9,244 nucleotides of DNA from Pigmentiphaga sp. (GTDB taxonomy: Bacteria; Pseudomonadota; Gammaproteobacteria; Burkholderiales; Burkholderiaceae_B), in contig JALOAI010000056.1 in the NCBI GenBank assembly GCA_023228945.1, positions 1-9,244 of the forward strand. Reading direction: 5' to 3'. The translations under genes and the position numbers were made by a program. Shown piece after piece: positions 4,744-9,244 of this stretch (position 1 is its first letter; every line of letters begins with the position of its first letter). Under the pieces are notes generated by a model. It worked only from the letters and a program-made list of their open reading frames with translations. It made no database searches and was not told where the DNA came from.

Positions 4744-5403
4744 GTGATTATTACCGTAGGCAACACCAAGGGCGGCGTAGGCAAGACAACCCTTGCGGTT
4801 CAGATCGCCATTGCCCGCGCCCTGGCCGGGCGTGACGTGTGGCTGATCGACGGCGACCGGCAGGGAACCGCCGCCGCCGCTATCGCGGCACGGGCCGAAG
4901 CTGGCCGCCAGCCCGGCATCGCGTGCGCCCAGTATGCGGACGGCCCGGCCTTGCGCGGCCAGGTGCAGCAACAGCGGGACAAGTGGCAAGACATCATCAT
5001 TGACGCCGGCGGCCGCGACTCGACCGCGCTACGGGCCGCGCTGGTCTTGTCCGATGTTCTGCTGGTGCCATTCGCGCCGCGTTCCTATGACGTGTGGGCG
5101 CTGGACGATATGGCCGCGCTGGTCGATGAGGCCCGCAGCGTGCGCGACGGCCTGCGCTGCTATGCCGTGATGAACCAGGCCGACCCCGGCGAGCATTCGG
5201 CCGACAACGCCGACGCGGCCGCCGCCGTGGCGGAGGTTCCGCAATTCGAGTATCTGCCGACGCCCATCCGCCGCCGCAAGGCGTTCAGCAACGCCGGCGG
5301 CGCTGGCCTGGCCGTGGCCGAGCTGGCCCCACGCGACCCGAAAGCAATAGCCGAGCTTGATAGCCTAGTTGCATCGCTCTTTAATATCCAAAAAATCGCG
5401 TAA
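4744..5403 (+). CDS. parA: ParA-family partition ATPase (small, type Ib-like)
   Basis: 219 aa from GTG at 4744, chosen because GAGG (4734-4737) lies six bases before it and the protein then begins MIITVGNTKGGVGKTT, directly at the first strand. An in-frame TTG at 4732 would add four residues, and the ATG at 4742 is in another frame and followed at once by TGA. Deviant Walker A: K-G-G-V-G-K-T-T (residues 9-16), with the signature lysine; Walker A' DGDRQGTA; Walker B IIIDAGG. There is no N-terminal DNA-binding domain, as in type Ib (ParF-like) and MipZ/Soj-like ATPases. It would use ATP-driven binding to the nucleoid to move plasmid copies apart, through the RHH protein encoded 14 bp downstream. 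The end of the gene contains a TTAATATCC copy. It is unlike StaA of pVS1 as I recall it, so the partition and replication modules may have different origins. Confidence 0.93.
   Translation: MIITVGNTKGGVGKTTLAVQIAIARALAGRDVWLIDGDRQGTAAAAIAARAEAGRQPGIACAQYADGPALRGQVQQQRDKWQDIIIDAGGRDSTALRAALVLSDVLLVPFAPRSYDVWALDDMAALVDEARSVRDGLRCYAVMNQADPGEHSADNADAAAAVAEVPQFEYLPTPIRRRKAFSNAGGAGLAVAELAPRDPKAIAELDSLVASLFNIQKIA
5381..5389 (+). repeat. TTAATATCC motif, copy 3, in the last codons of parA
   Basis: The 9-mer lies 28 bp before the RHH gene's ribosome binding site boundary and inside codons for the C-terminal F-N-I-Q of ParA. Placement just before the partner gene repeats the arrangement of the other copies, each near a gene start. 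Confidence 0.5.
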
Positions 5404-5417
5404 CAGGAGCTTTAGAA

Positions 5418-5687
5418 ATGGCAATCCAGCGCAAACCCAAGACCGGCCCCGCAGCGGCAGAAGATGCTTTCATCCAGGGCGCACCCGACGCTAAGACCGA
5501 GGCCACCCCGGCCGCCGTCTATGAGAAGGGCATTGCCAAGGGCAACAAGCGGCAGATCACCTTGACCATATCGCCCGAGCTGCTGCGCAAGGTCGATGAA
5601 GTCGCCAAGCGCACCGGCCAGGCCCGTGCCGCCATCATCAATATGGCGATTTTCAACGCCTTGGAAGGCAACATTTTCCAGAGCTAA
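5418..5687 (+). CDS. Ribbon-helix-helix centromere-binding partner of ParA (ParB/ParG-like)
   Basis: 89 aa; ATG at 5418 with AGGAG at 5405-5409, 14 bp after the parA stop, so the two genes form an operon. Residues 1-45 are a flexible, charged N-terminal arm (MAIQRKPKTGPAAAEDAFIQ onward). Residues 48-85 hold the RHH domain: strand KRQITLTIS, helix PELLRKVDEVAKRTG, turn, helix ARAAIINMAIFNAL. In ParFG-type systems this is the layout of ParG: the arm stimulates ATP hydrolysis by ParA and the RHH dimer binds repeated centromere/operator sites and represses the operon. By analogy the TTAATATCC copies are its candidate sites. The partition role rests on context; the fold is fairly clear from sequence. 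Confidence 0.8.
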   Translation: MAIQRKPKTGPAAAEDAFIQGAPDAKTEATPAAVYEKGIAKGNKRQITLTISPELLRKVDEVAKRTGQARAAIINMAIFNALEGNIFQS

Positions 5688-5689
5688 AC

Positions 5690-5706
5690 AACCTTTCAAG
5701 AAGGTT
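5690..5706. other. Perfect hairpin before repA
   Basis: AACCTT-tcaag-AAGGTT, two bases after the RHH gene stop. There is no T run, so it is a weak terminator at best. It may be a processing or operator site separating the partition operon from repA; a TTAATATCC copy follows four bases later. Confidence 0.45.
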
Positions 5707-5709
5707 CAT

Positions 5710-5718
5710 TTAATATCC
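5710..5718 (+). repeat. TTAATATCC motif, copy 4, upstream of repA
   Basis: Exact 9-mer between the hairpin at 5690-5706 and the KorB-type operator at 5729. It links repA expression to whatever binds this motif. Confidence 0.55.
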
Positions 5719-5728
5719 AAAGACATTT

Positions 5729-5741
5729 TTTAGCGGCTAAA
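5729..5741. promoter_or_regulatory. KorB-type operator immediately upstream of repA
   Basis: Exact TTTAGCGGCTAAA ending 11 bp before the repA ATG and touching its ribosome binding site (AGGG, 5741-5744). KorB bound here would hinder transcription or elongation into repA, as KorB does for trfA in IncP-1 plasmids. No convincing separate repA promoter is seen in the 65-bp gap, so repA may also be transcribed from the partition promoter. Confidence 0.85.
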
Positions 5742-5752
5742 GGGCGGACACC

Positions 5753-6880
5753 ATGAACAACGAGCGCGGGAGCGGGAAGGGGCCGCAGCAGATCGGCGAT
5801 GCCTTGGGCGATGCCCTAGCCCGGCTGGACTTGGCCCGCCGGACGCAACAGAAGCGCATCGAGGCGGCCGCCCGTCCGGGCGAATCCTGGGAGCAGGCCG
5901 CCGCGAGGTTGCGCGAGGAAGAAGCTAAGGCCGAGCGCGGCCGCAGCTCCGTTAGATCAGACCCCCCCGGTCGTTACATCGCCCCCCCCTCACCATCTAT
6001 CCGCAAGCCACCAGCGGGCGACGAGCAGCCCGATTTTTTCGTGCCGACGCTCTATGACGTAGGAACGAAGGACAGCCGCAGCGTGATGGACGTGGCCGTG
6101 TTCCGCTTGTCGAAGCGTGACAAGCGAGCGGGAGAAATGATCCGCTACGACCTGCCGGATGGCTTCGTAGAAGTCACCGCCGGCCCCTATGGCATGGCAT
6201 CCATTTGGGATTACGACCTAGTGCTGATGATGGTGTCGCACTTGACCGAGGCCATGAATCGTTACCGCGAGGGCAGGGGAGAGAAGCCAGGCCGCACCTA
6301 TCGGCCCCATGTGAGTGACATTCTCAAATTCTGCCGCCGTGGCGACGGTGGCAAGCAATCCGACGAGGTGGAAAACGCCCTAGACCGGCTCAAAGGCACC
6401 ACTATCAAGAGCGTGCGCGAAAGCCCGGCCACCAATGGCCGCAGGGCTATCCGCGAGGTCAAGGCCGAGGGCTTGATTAGCGATTACACGGTGTTGTCGC
6501 ACACCGACACCGGCAAGGTTGCTTCTGTCGAGATCGAGGCCCCCAGGTGGCTTTACAAGGAAGTGACGGAAGGCAAACGGCCGGACGTGCTGACCGTCCA
6601 TCCCGATTACTTCCTGATTGATCCGGGCATCGGCCGGTTCCTGTACCGCCTCGCCCGCCGTGCCGCAGGCAAGAATGAAGCCCGCTGGCTGTTCCGAACG
6701 ATATACGAACGCAGCGGCAGCGCGGGAGAGTTCAAGAAATTCTGCTTCACCGTGCGCAAGCTGATCGCCGCCAACGACCTGCCAGAGTACGACCTAGCCG
6801 AGGAGTCGGGGCAAGCTGGCCCGCTCCTTGTGATGCGCTACCGTGGCTTGCTTGAAGGCGCAACGCCTGACGGTTCCTAA
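5753..6880 (+). CDS. repA: Plasmid replication initiator protein RepA (pVS1-like)
   Basis: 375 aa; ATG at 5753. It should bind the iterons downstream and recruit host DnaA and helicase to open the origin. The N-terminus (QIGDALGDALARL ... RIEAAARPGESW), SIRKPPAGDEQPDFFVP (82-98), SKRDKRAGE, and the C-terminal stretch TVHPDYFLIDPGIGRFLYRL through ERSGSAGEFKKFCFTVRKLI and GPLLVMRYRGLLEG correspond closely, as I recall, to pVS1 RepA; the middle (about 205-265) is more divergent. The winged-helix DNA-binding region should be in the conserved C-terminal half. Oddity: residues 66-80 (VRSDPPGRYIAPP and flanks) are encoded by a 43-bp segment that recurs downstream of the origin at 7168-7206 and looks inserted relative to pVS1 RepA; it contains runs of seven and eight C. 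The last codons and stop form an inverted iteron. Confidence 0.93.
   Translation: MNNERGSGKGPQQIGDALGDALARLDLARRTQQKRIEAAARPGESWEQAAARLREEEAKAERGRSSVRSDPPGRYIAPPSPSIRKPPAGDEQPDFFVPTLYDVGTKDSRSVMDVAVFRLSKRDKRAGEMIRYDLPDGFVEVTAGPYGMASIWDYDLVLMMVSHLTEAMNRYREGRGEKPGRTYRPHVSDILKFCRRGDGGKQSDEVENALDRLKGTTIKSVRESPATNGRRAIREVKAEGLISDYTVLSHTDTGKVASVEIEAPRWLYKEVTEGKRPDVLTVHPDYFLIDPGIGRFLYRLARRAAGKNEARWLFRTIYERSGSAGEFKKFCFTVRKLIAANDLPEYDLAEESGQAGPLLVMRYRGLLEGATPDGS
5950..5992 (+). repeat. Direct repeat copy A, inside repA
   Basis: CGTTAGATCAGAC, C7, GGTCGTTACATCG, C8, TCA. The same string occurs at 7168-7206 with C4 and C7 in place of the two C runs. Both copies translate in one frame as VRSDP(P)GRYIAPP. 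The two copies bracket most of repA and the origin. Confidence 0.9.
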
Positions 6881-6885
6881 TGTAC
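6872..6885 (-). repeat. Inverted iteron overlapping the repA stop codon
   Basis: GGTTCCTAATGTAC is the exact reverse complement of the iteron GTACATTAGGAACC found at 6979 and 7021. The repA TAA is at 6878-6880, inside it. RepA bound here could affect the end of its own gene and pair with the direct iterons by looping. Confidence 0.85.
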
Positions 6886-6895
6886 GGAGCTGCGA

Positions 6896-6914
6896 CTAGG
6901 GCAAAATGCCCTAG
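6896..6914. promoter_or_regulatory. KorC-type operator-like palindrome downstream of repA
   Basis: CTAGGGCA-aaa-TGCCCTAG is a perfect 8-bp inverted repeat. The inner 17 bp, TAGGGCAAAATGCCCTA, differs at one central base from the IncP-1 KorC operator TAGGGCATAATGCCCTA as I remember it. It lies between the repA stop and the terminator, not at a promoter. It could also simply be a first terminator hairpin, though no T run follows. Confidence 0.55.
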
Positions 6915-6921
6915 CAGGGGG

Positions 6922-6944
6922 AAGGGGCCGAAAAGGCCCCTTTT
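6922..6944 (+). terminator. Intrinsic terminator of repA
   Basis: AAGGGGCC-gaaaa-GGCCCCTT followed by TT: a perfect GC-rich stem and a run of four T. It separates repA transcription from the iteron region. Confidence 0.85.
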
Positions 6945-6957
6945 CTGTGGATAGCCC

Positions 6958-7034
6958 GTACATTGGGAACCCGAAGCCGTACATTAGGAACCGCAGCCCG
7001 TACATTGGGAACCCGAAGCCGTACATTAGGAACC
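6958..7034 (+). repeat. Four 14-bp RepA iterons at 21-bp spacing
   Basis: GTACATTGGGAACC at 6958-6971 and 7000-7013; GTACATTAGGAACC at 6979-6992 and 7021-7034. The exact 21-bp period places all copies on the same DNA face. The two types alternate, so the array is a tandem duplication of a 42-bp unit. Confidence 0.95.
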
Positions 7035-7086
7035 GGCCTCCATCGTAAGCTGTTGATTTACAAAGAGAAAACGGCAGTTTTTCCGC

Positions 7087-7122
7087 CTAAAACTCTTTAA
7101 AACATATTAAAACGCTTAAAAC
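7087..7122 (+). repeat. AT-rich (C/T)TAAAAC repeats, DNA unwinding element
   Basis: Four copies at near helical-turn spacing in the most AT-rich stretch of the region, between the iterons and the DnaA box. These are the expected melting-site repeats of an iteron origin. Confidence 0.8.
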
Positions 7123-7167
7123 CCGCCTGGCCTGTGCATAAGTCATGGCCAACAATCTGCCCAAGAT

Positions 7168-7206
7168 CGTTAGATCAGACCCCGGTCGTTACATCGCCCC
7201 CCCTCA
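7168..7206 (+). repeat. Direct repeat copy B, downstream of the origin
   Basis: CGTTAGATCAGAC, CCC, GGTCGTTACATCG, C7, TCA: the 39-bp counterpart of the repeat inside repA (5950-5992), lacking three C in the first run and one in the second. It begins 26 bp after the perfect DnaA box, at the origin's distal edge. Confidence 0.9.
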
Positions 7207-7207
7207 A

Positions 7208-7759
7208 GCCGACAGCGCGAACCGAACCGCCGCAACGCCCTACGGGCGCGCCTGCCCTCCGGTCGCTTCGCTCCCTTCGCCCCGCCGCTTCGCGTCGGCC
7301 TATCGCGGCCGCTGGCCGCTCATAAATGGCTGGCCTGCGGCCAGGCATCTACCAGGCGCGGCACGCCGCGCCGGTGCCAGCTCCACCGCCTGCGCCCACA
7401 TCCAGCACCGCGCCCGCTGAAAGGCCGTCAAAAAGCGGTTTAGCAGGGAAAAGCAGGCAGGCCGACCGCCTGCGCTCAACTCGAACACCTGCGCGGGCTG
7501 GAAGGCCGCAAAGGTTGAACGCCAAGAAAGAAGGGCCGCCAGGCTATCGAGCTGGCCAGCATCGCCACATCCGACGATGACGACCGCCAAACAATGCGCC
7601 CAGGCGCACAGGGACGCGCAGGAGGCGTGAAAGAGGGCGAGGGTAGGGGATAGGTGCCGCCGACCCTAGAAAACGCCGCCACGGGCCACACAGGGCCGAA
7701 TTTCGACCGTCACGCGCTCCCGGCCGGGCCGACCCCAAGAACCGGGCGAAAATAACCGC
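7208..7759. other. Origin-distal non-coding region with GC-rich hairpins; no supportable gene
   Basis: About 550 bp without a frame that has both a ribosome binding site and protein-like composition. Clear hairpins: CTGGCC-tgc-GGCCAG (7330-7344) and GGCGCGGC-ac-GCCGCGCC (7355-7372), with several imperfect ones in 7240-7320 (repeated CGCTTCGC and GGCCGC words). The 7240-7350 part resembles, from memory, sequence flanking the pVS1 origin. The stretch 7500-7650 has runs that look like shifted fragments of a former gene in different frames, but I cannot name one. These structures could be single-strand initiation or copy-control sites. Confidence 0.55.
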
Positions 7760-7788
7760 TTGCATAATAATAAGAAGAATAGTATTAT
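7760..7788 (+). promoter_or_regulatory. kfrA promoter
   Basis: TTGCAT (7760-7765; 4 of 6 to the -35 consensus), an exact 17-bp spacer, and TATTAT (7783-7788; 5 of 6 to the -10). Transcription should start near 7795, about 25 bases before the ATG. Confidence 0.75.
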
Positions 7789-7797
7789 TATTCTTAT
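7770..7797. promoter_or_regulatory. AT-rich palindromic operator overlapping the kfrA promoter
   Basis: AAGAATA-gtattat-TATTCTT (7775-7795) is a perfect 7-bp inverted repeat around the -10, and ATAAGAA (7770-7776) pairs with TTCTTAT (7791-7797). KfrA proteins repress their own promoters by binding such a site through the N-terminal domain, so autoregulation is the natural reading. Confidence 0.65.
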
Positions 7798-7819
7798 CTT
7801 ATCCACCGGAGCCAAGGCC

Positions 7820-8710
7820 ATGACGCAGCAAGCCCCCCAAATCCCCGCCGACGTGCGCGAGCGCATCATTGCCGCCGCCGCCGATCTTTTCGAGCAGTCA
7901 GGCCGCCAGACCATGCCCACGGTCGATGCCGTGCGCCGCGCCGCCCGCGTGGATATGAACGCCGCCAGTGCCGTGATGAAGGAATGGCGCAGGGCGCAGA
8001 CGGCCCAGGCCGCGCCGGTGGCCGTGGCCGTGCCGGAATCCGTGCAGCAGGCCAGCAGCGCGGCCGTAGCGACGATCTGGCAGCAGGCGCAGGAACTGGC
8101 GAACGAGAGCCTACGCAGCGCACAGGCCGCATGGGAAACCGAGCGGGTAGAGCAAGACGCCATGCGGCAAGAGCTGGCCGAGGCTTTCGAGCGTCAGGCC
8201 GGCGAGCTGGAAGCCCTGCAATCCCGCCTGGCGTCCATCGAGGCCGCCGAAGCGGCCGCACGCGGCGAAGCCGCCGAGCTGCGCGGCCAACTGGCCGCCG
8301 CCCAGGAGCAGGCACACACGGCCGAGGCACGCGCCCAGGAGATCGAGCGCCGCGCCGGTGAGCTGCGCACGGAGCTGGACAGAGCGCACCAGACCAGCCA
8401 GGCCGCCGCCGCTCAACTCGACCAGGTGCGGGCCGAGCTGGCAAAGGTGCAGGCCAAGGCCGAAGCCGACCAGGACGCGCACCAGGAACAACGCAAGGCC
8501 GCAGCAGCCGAAGCGCACCGCATCGCCGAACGTCTCACCGCCGCCCAGGCTGAACGCGACCAGGCCACGAAAGCCGCCGGGCAGGCACGCGAGGAAGCCG
8601 CACGCATGGCCGGGCAAATCGACACGCTCAAAGAGCAATCCGCCGCGCTGCTGGCCCGTATCACGCCAGCCGAAGCCAAGCCGACCAGGAAGAAGCCCGG
8701 CGGCGAGTGA
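7820..8710 (+). CDS. kfrA: KfrA-family DNA-binding coiled-coil protein
   Basis: 296 aa from ATG at 7820, with GGAG at 7808-7811. Upstream in-frame ATG at 7760 would fall on the promoter and is rejected. Residues 8-60 form the KfrA N-terminal DNA-binding domain: PADVRERIIAAAADLFEQ, then PTVDAVRRAARVDMNAAS (helix-turn-helix) and VMKEWRR. From about residue 95 to 280 the protein is a long alpha-helical coiled coil made of Ala, Glu, Gln and Arg with almost no Pro or Gly, rich in A-E-L-x-x-x-L and A-A-x-x-E heptads. It ends in a basic TRKKPGG. Family knowledge: KfrA is an autorepressor that forms filaments and supports stable inheritance in IncP-1, IncU and related plasmids, interacting with the IncC/KorB partition proteins. 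The perfect promoter with overlapping palindrome fits autorepression. Confidence 0.95.
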   Translation: MTQQAPQIPADVRERIIAAAADLFEQSGRQTMPTVDAVRRAARVDMNAASAVMKEWRRAQTAQAAPVAVAVPESVQQASSAAVATIWQQAQELANESLRSAQAAWETERVEQDAMRQELAEAFERQAGELEALQSRLASIEAAEAAARGEAAELRGQLAAAQEQAHTAEARAQEIERRAGELRTELDRAHQTSQAAAAQLDQVRAELAKVQAKAEADQDAHQEQRKAAAAEAHRIAERLTAAQAERDQATKAAGQAREEAARMAGQIDTLKEQSAALLARITPAEAKPTRKKPGGE

Positions 8711-8711
8711 C

Positions 8712-8727
8712 CGCCCCCCAAGTGTCA
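8712..8727 (-). repeat. IncP oriV iteron-like sequence, degenerate copy
   Basis: CGCCCCCCAAGTGTCA; the reverse complement TGACACTTGGGGGGCG differs by one base from the TrfA-binding iteron core TGACACTTGAGGGGCG of RK2. It begins two bases after the kfrA stop. Confidence 0.55.
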
Positions 8728-8744
8728 AGATATGGGCGAACGAA

Positions 8745-8777
8745 AAGGCCGGGAACGCTGATGCGTTTCCCGGCCTT
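8745..8777 (+). terminator. Hairpin terminator of kfrA
   Basis: AAGGCCGGGAACGC-tgat-GCGTTTCCCGGCCTT: a 14-bp stem with one bulged T. AAAA precedes it and TTGATGTT follows, so termination should work in both directions for the convergent pair, though the T tract is poor. Confidence 0.65.
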
Positions 8778-8782
8778 GATGT

Positions 8783-8798
8783 TGACATTTGAGGGGCG
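8783..8798 (+). repeat. IncP oriV iteron-like sequence
   Basis: TGACATTTGAGGGGCG. This fits the RK2 oriV iteron pattern TGACA(C/G)(T/A)TGAGGGGC(G) except T for C/G at one position. With 8712-8727 it forms an inverted pair (13 of 15 bp) bracketing the kfrA terminator. Confidence 0.55.
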
Positions 8799-8799
8799 A

Positions 8800-8812
8800 T
8801 TTAGCGGCTAAA
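8800..8812. promoter_or_regulatory. KorB-type operator in the convergent gap after kfrA
   Basis: Exact TTTAGCGGCTAAA, third copy. It lies downstream of both flanking genes, so it is not a promoter operator. In RK2 one intergenic KorB site near kfrA serves as the partition centromere; a similar centromere-like role is possible. Confidence 0.85.
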
Positions 8813-8832
8813 AAATATCCTTTGAATATTAA
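8813..8832. repeat. Degenerate TTAATATCC pair beside the third KorB site
   Basis: AAATATCC (8813-8820) and GAATATTAA (8824-8832; reverse complement TTAATATTC, 8 of 9 to the motif) face each other across TTT. As at 4617-4649 and 5710-5741, the motif is paired with a KorB site. Confidence 0.45.
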
Positions 8833-8844
8833 AGGCCGCTTTCT

Positions 8845-9225
8845 TCACTCTGCATTGCCATCGTTGTGCCGCCGCCAGGCGGCCAGGTCTATCACGTCCG
8901 CCGTGCGCTTTGTGGCGGCCTGCATCGGCGTGGGCTTGTCCGGCGCGGCGCTGGGCTTGGGCCGCACCAGTTCCGCGAAGAACGACCAGGCGAAGATGAA
9001 GGGCAGCAGCGGCAGCACCAGGACGAAGCCGACCAGGCGGGCCAGAGCGAGGCCAACCGGCCGCAGGAAGGCCAGGGGCCGGCGCAGCAGATCGAGCAGC
9101 GCACCGCCGACCAGCCACACCGGCGCGAACAGGACGAACACCGCCGCAAACAGGGCAGGGAACAGCCGCCGCAGGAACCACGCCAGGGCGATGACACCGA
9201 GAACCGCCGCGATGATGAACGCCAT
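8845..9225 (-). CDS. Small inner-membrane protein, unknown function
   Basis: 126 aa. The ATG (9225-9223) has GAGGG at 9237-9233, 7 bases upstream. The N-terminal two thirds are hydrophobic: likely membrane segments at about residues 2-16, 21-46 and 58-82, with R-R and R-R-P clusters between them that should stay cytoplasmic. The last 40 residues are polar, with PKPSAAPDKPTP and ending DVIDLAAWRRHNDG. I do not recognise a named family. Position on the opposite strand, convergent with kfrA and beginning near the window edge, suggests it is the last gene of a neighbouring leftward operon, possibly conjugation or stability functions. A KorB site lies just past its stop, 3'. Confidence 0.75.
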   Translation of the reverse strand: MAFIIAAVLGVIALAWFLRRLFPALFAAVFVLFAPVWLVGGALLDLLRRPLAFLRPVGLALARLVGFVLVLPLLPFIFAWSFFAELVRPKPSAAPDKPTPMQAATKRTADVIDLAAWRRHNDGNAE

Positions 9226-9244
9226 ACGTCATCCCTCAACTATG

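Larger units (their letters stand above)
6946..7141. other. oriV: Replication origin (oriV): iterons, AT-rich opening region and DnaA boxes
   Basis: Elements in order: a DnaA-box-like TGTGGATAG (6946-6954, one mismatch); four direct iterons (6958-7034); then an AT-rich tract with four (C/T)TAAAAC repeats (7087-7093, 7097-7103, 7107-7113, 7116-7122; spacing 10, 10 and 9 bp); then a perfect DnaA box TGTGCATAA (7133-7141). This is the standard layout of a theta-type iteron origin, and it closely resembles the pVS1 origin of binary vectors as I recall it. RepA binding would bend the DNA and melt the AT-rich repeats with help from DnaA. No ORF covers it. Confidence 0.9.

Noticed and set aside
4742..4747. 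ATG directly before parA
   Set aside because: It is followed at once by TGA and is out of frame; the GTG at 4744 begins exactly at the ParA fold with a good ribosome binding site.
6958..7034. Evenly spaced repeats considered as a CRISPR array
   Set aside because: Units are 14 bp with 7-bp near-identical spacers, next to an initiator gene, AT-rich repeats and a DnaA box: these are iterons.
7145..7420. 91-aa ORF in the origin containing the repeat-encoded VRSDPGRYIAPP
   Set aside because: No ribosome binding site, low-complexity arginine/alanine-rich product, crosses several hairpins; explained by the DNA repeat.
7326..7580. 84-aa ORF in the hairpin-rich region
   Set aside because: No ribosome binding site, Pro/Ala/Arg-rich product typical of random GC-rich frames, overlaps perfect hairpins.
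8111..8788. 225-aa leftward ORF antisense to kfrA
   Set aside because: Leu/Gly-rich shadow of the regular kfrA coiled-coil codons; kfrA is clearly the real gene.

Overview
The window is a GC-rich (about two thirds G+C by eye) piece of a broad-host-range plasmid backbone, most likely from a Gammaproteobacterium or Betaproteobacterium such as Pseudomonas, Xanthomonas or Burkholderiales. The initiator RepA and its 21-bp-spaced iterons resemble, from memory, the replicon of Pseudomonas plasmid pVS1. The control sites belong to the IncP-1/PromA/IncU style of plasmid regulation: three exact KorB-type operators (TTTAGCGGCTAAA), one near-exact KorC-type operator, and a kfrA gene. The korA, korB and korC genes are not in the window, so those regulators must be encoded elsewhere if the sites are used.

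Layout. 1-873 (+): the C-terminal part of a trypsin-like (S1C/HtrA-type) serine protease and a small secreted protein, closed by a strong terminator at 891-915. 936-3609 (-): a five-gene operon read leftward, consisting of a ribbon-helix-helix (RHH) regulator, a C5-cytosine DNA methyltransferase, a DUF4928-like putative restriction endonuclease, a 58-aa RHH-like protein and a 70-aa protein that looks like the toxin-binding tail of a MazE/PemI antitoxin. All four junctions overlap. 3610-3772: divergent control region with palindromes, probably including the resolution site of the next gene. 3773-4621 (+): serine recombinase (resolvase) with an unusual acidic tail. 4744-5687 (+): ParA ATPase plus a small RHH protein, a type Ib partition pair. 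5753-6880 (+): repA. 6872-7141: replication origin with a KorC-like site, terminator, four direct iterons, one inverted iteron, an AT-rich opening region and a DnaA box. 7208-7759: GC-rich hairpin region without a supportable gene. 7820-8710 (+): kfrA, with a clear promoter and overlapping operator. 8712-8832: convergent intergenic region with a terminator, two IncP-type oriV iteron look-alikes and a KorB site. 8845-9225 (-): small inner-membrane protein.

Working together. RepA initiates replication at the iterons. ParA and its RHH partner segregate the plasmid, probably through a repeated TTAATATCC motif scattered around parA, the RHH gene, repA and the end of kfrA. The resolvase resolves multimers. 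KfrA and the absent Kor proteins would coordinate expression. The restriction-modification operon is probably cargo next to the recombinase and would add post-segregational stability or defence. The parts most worth following are the antitoxin-like tail of the restriction operon without a toxin, the TTAATATCC family, the 40-bp direct repeat that enters the repA reading frame, and the IncP iteron look-alikes beside kfrA.
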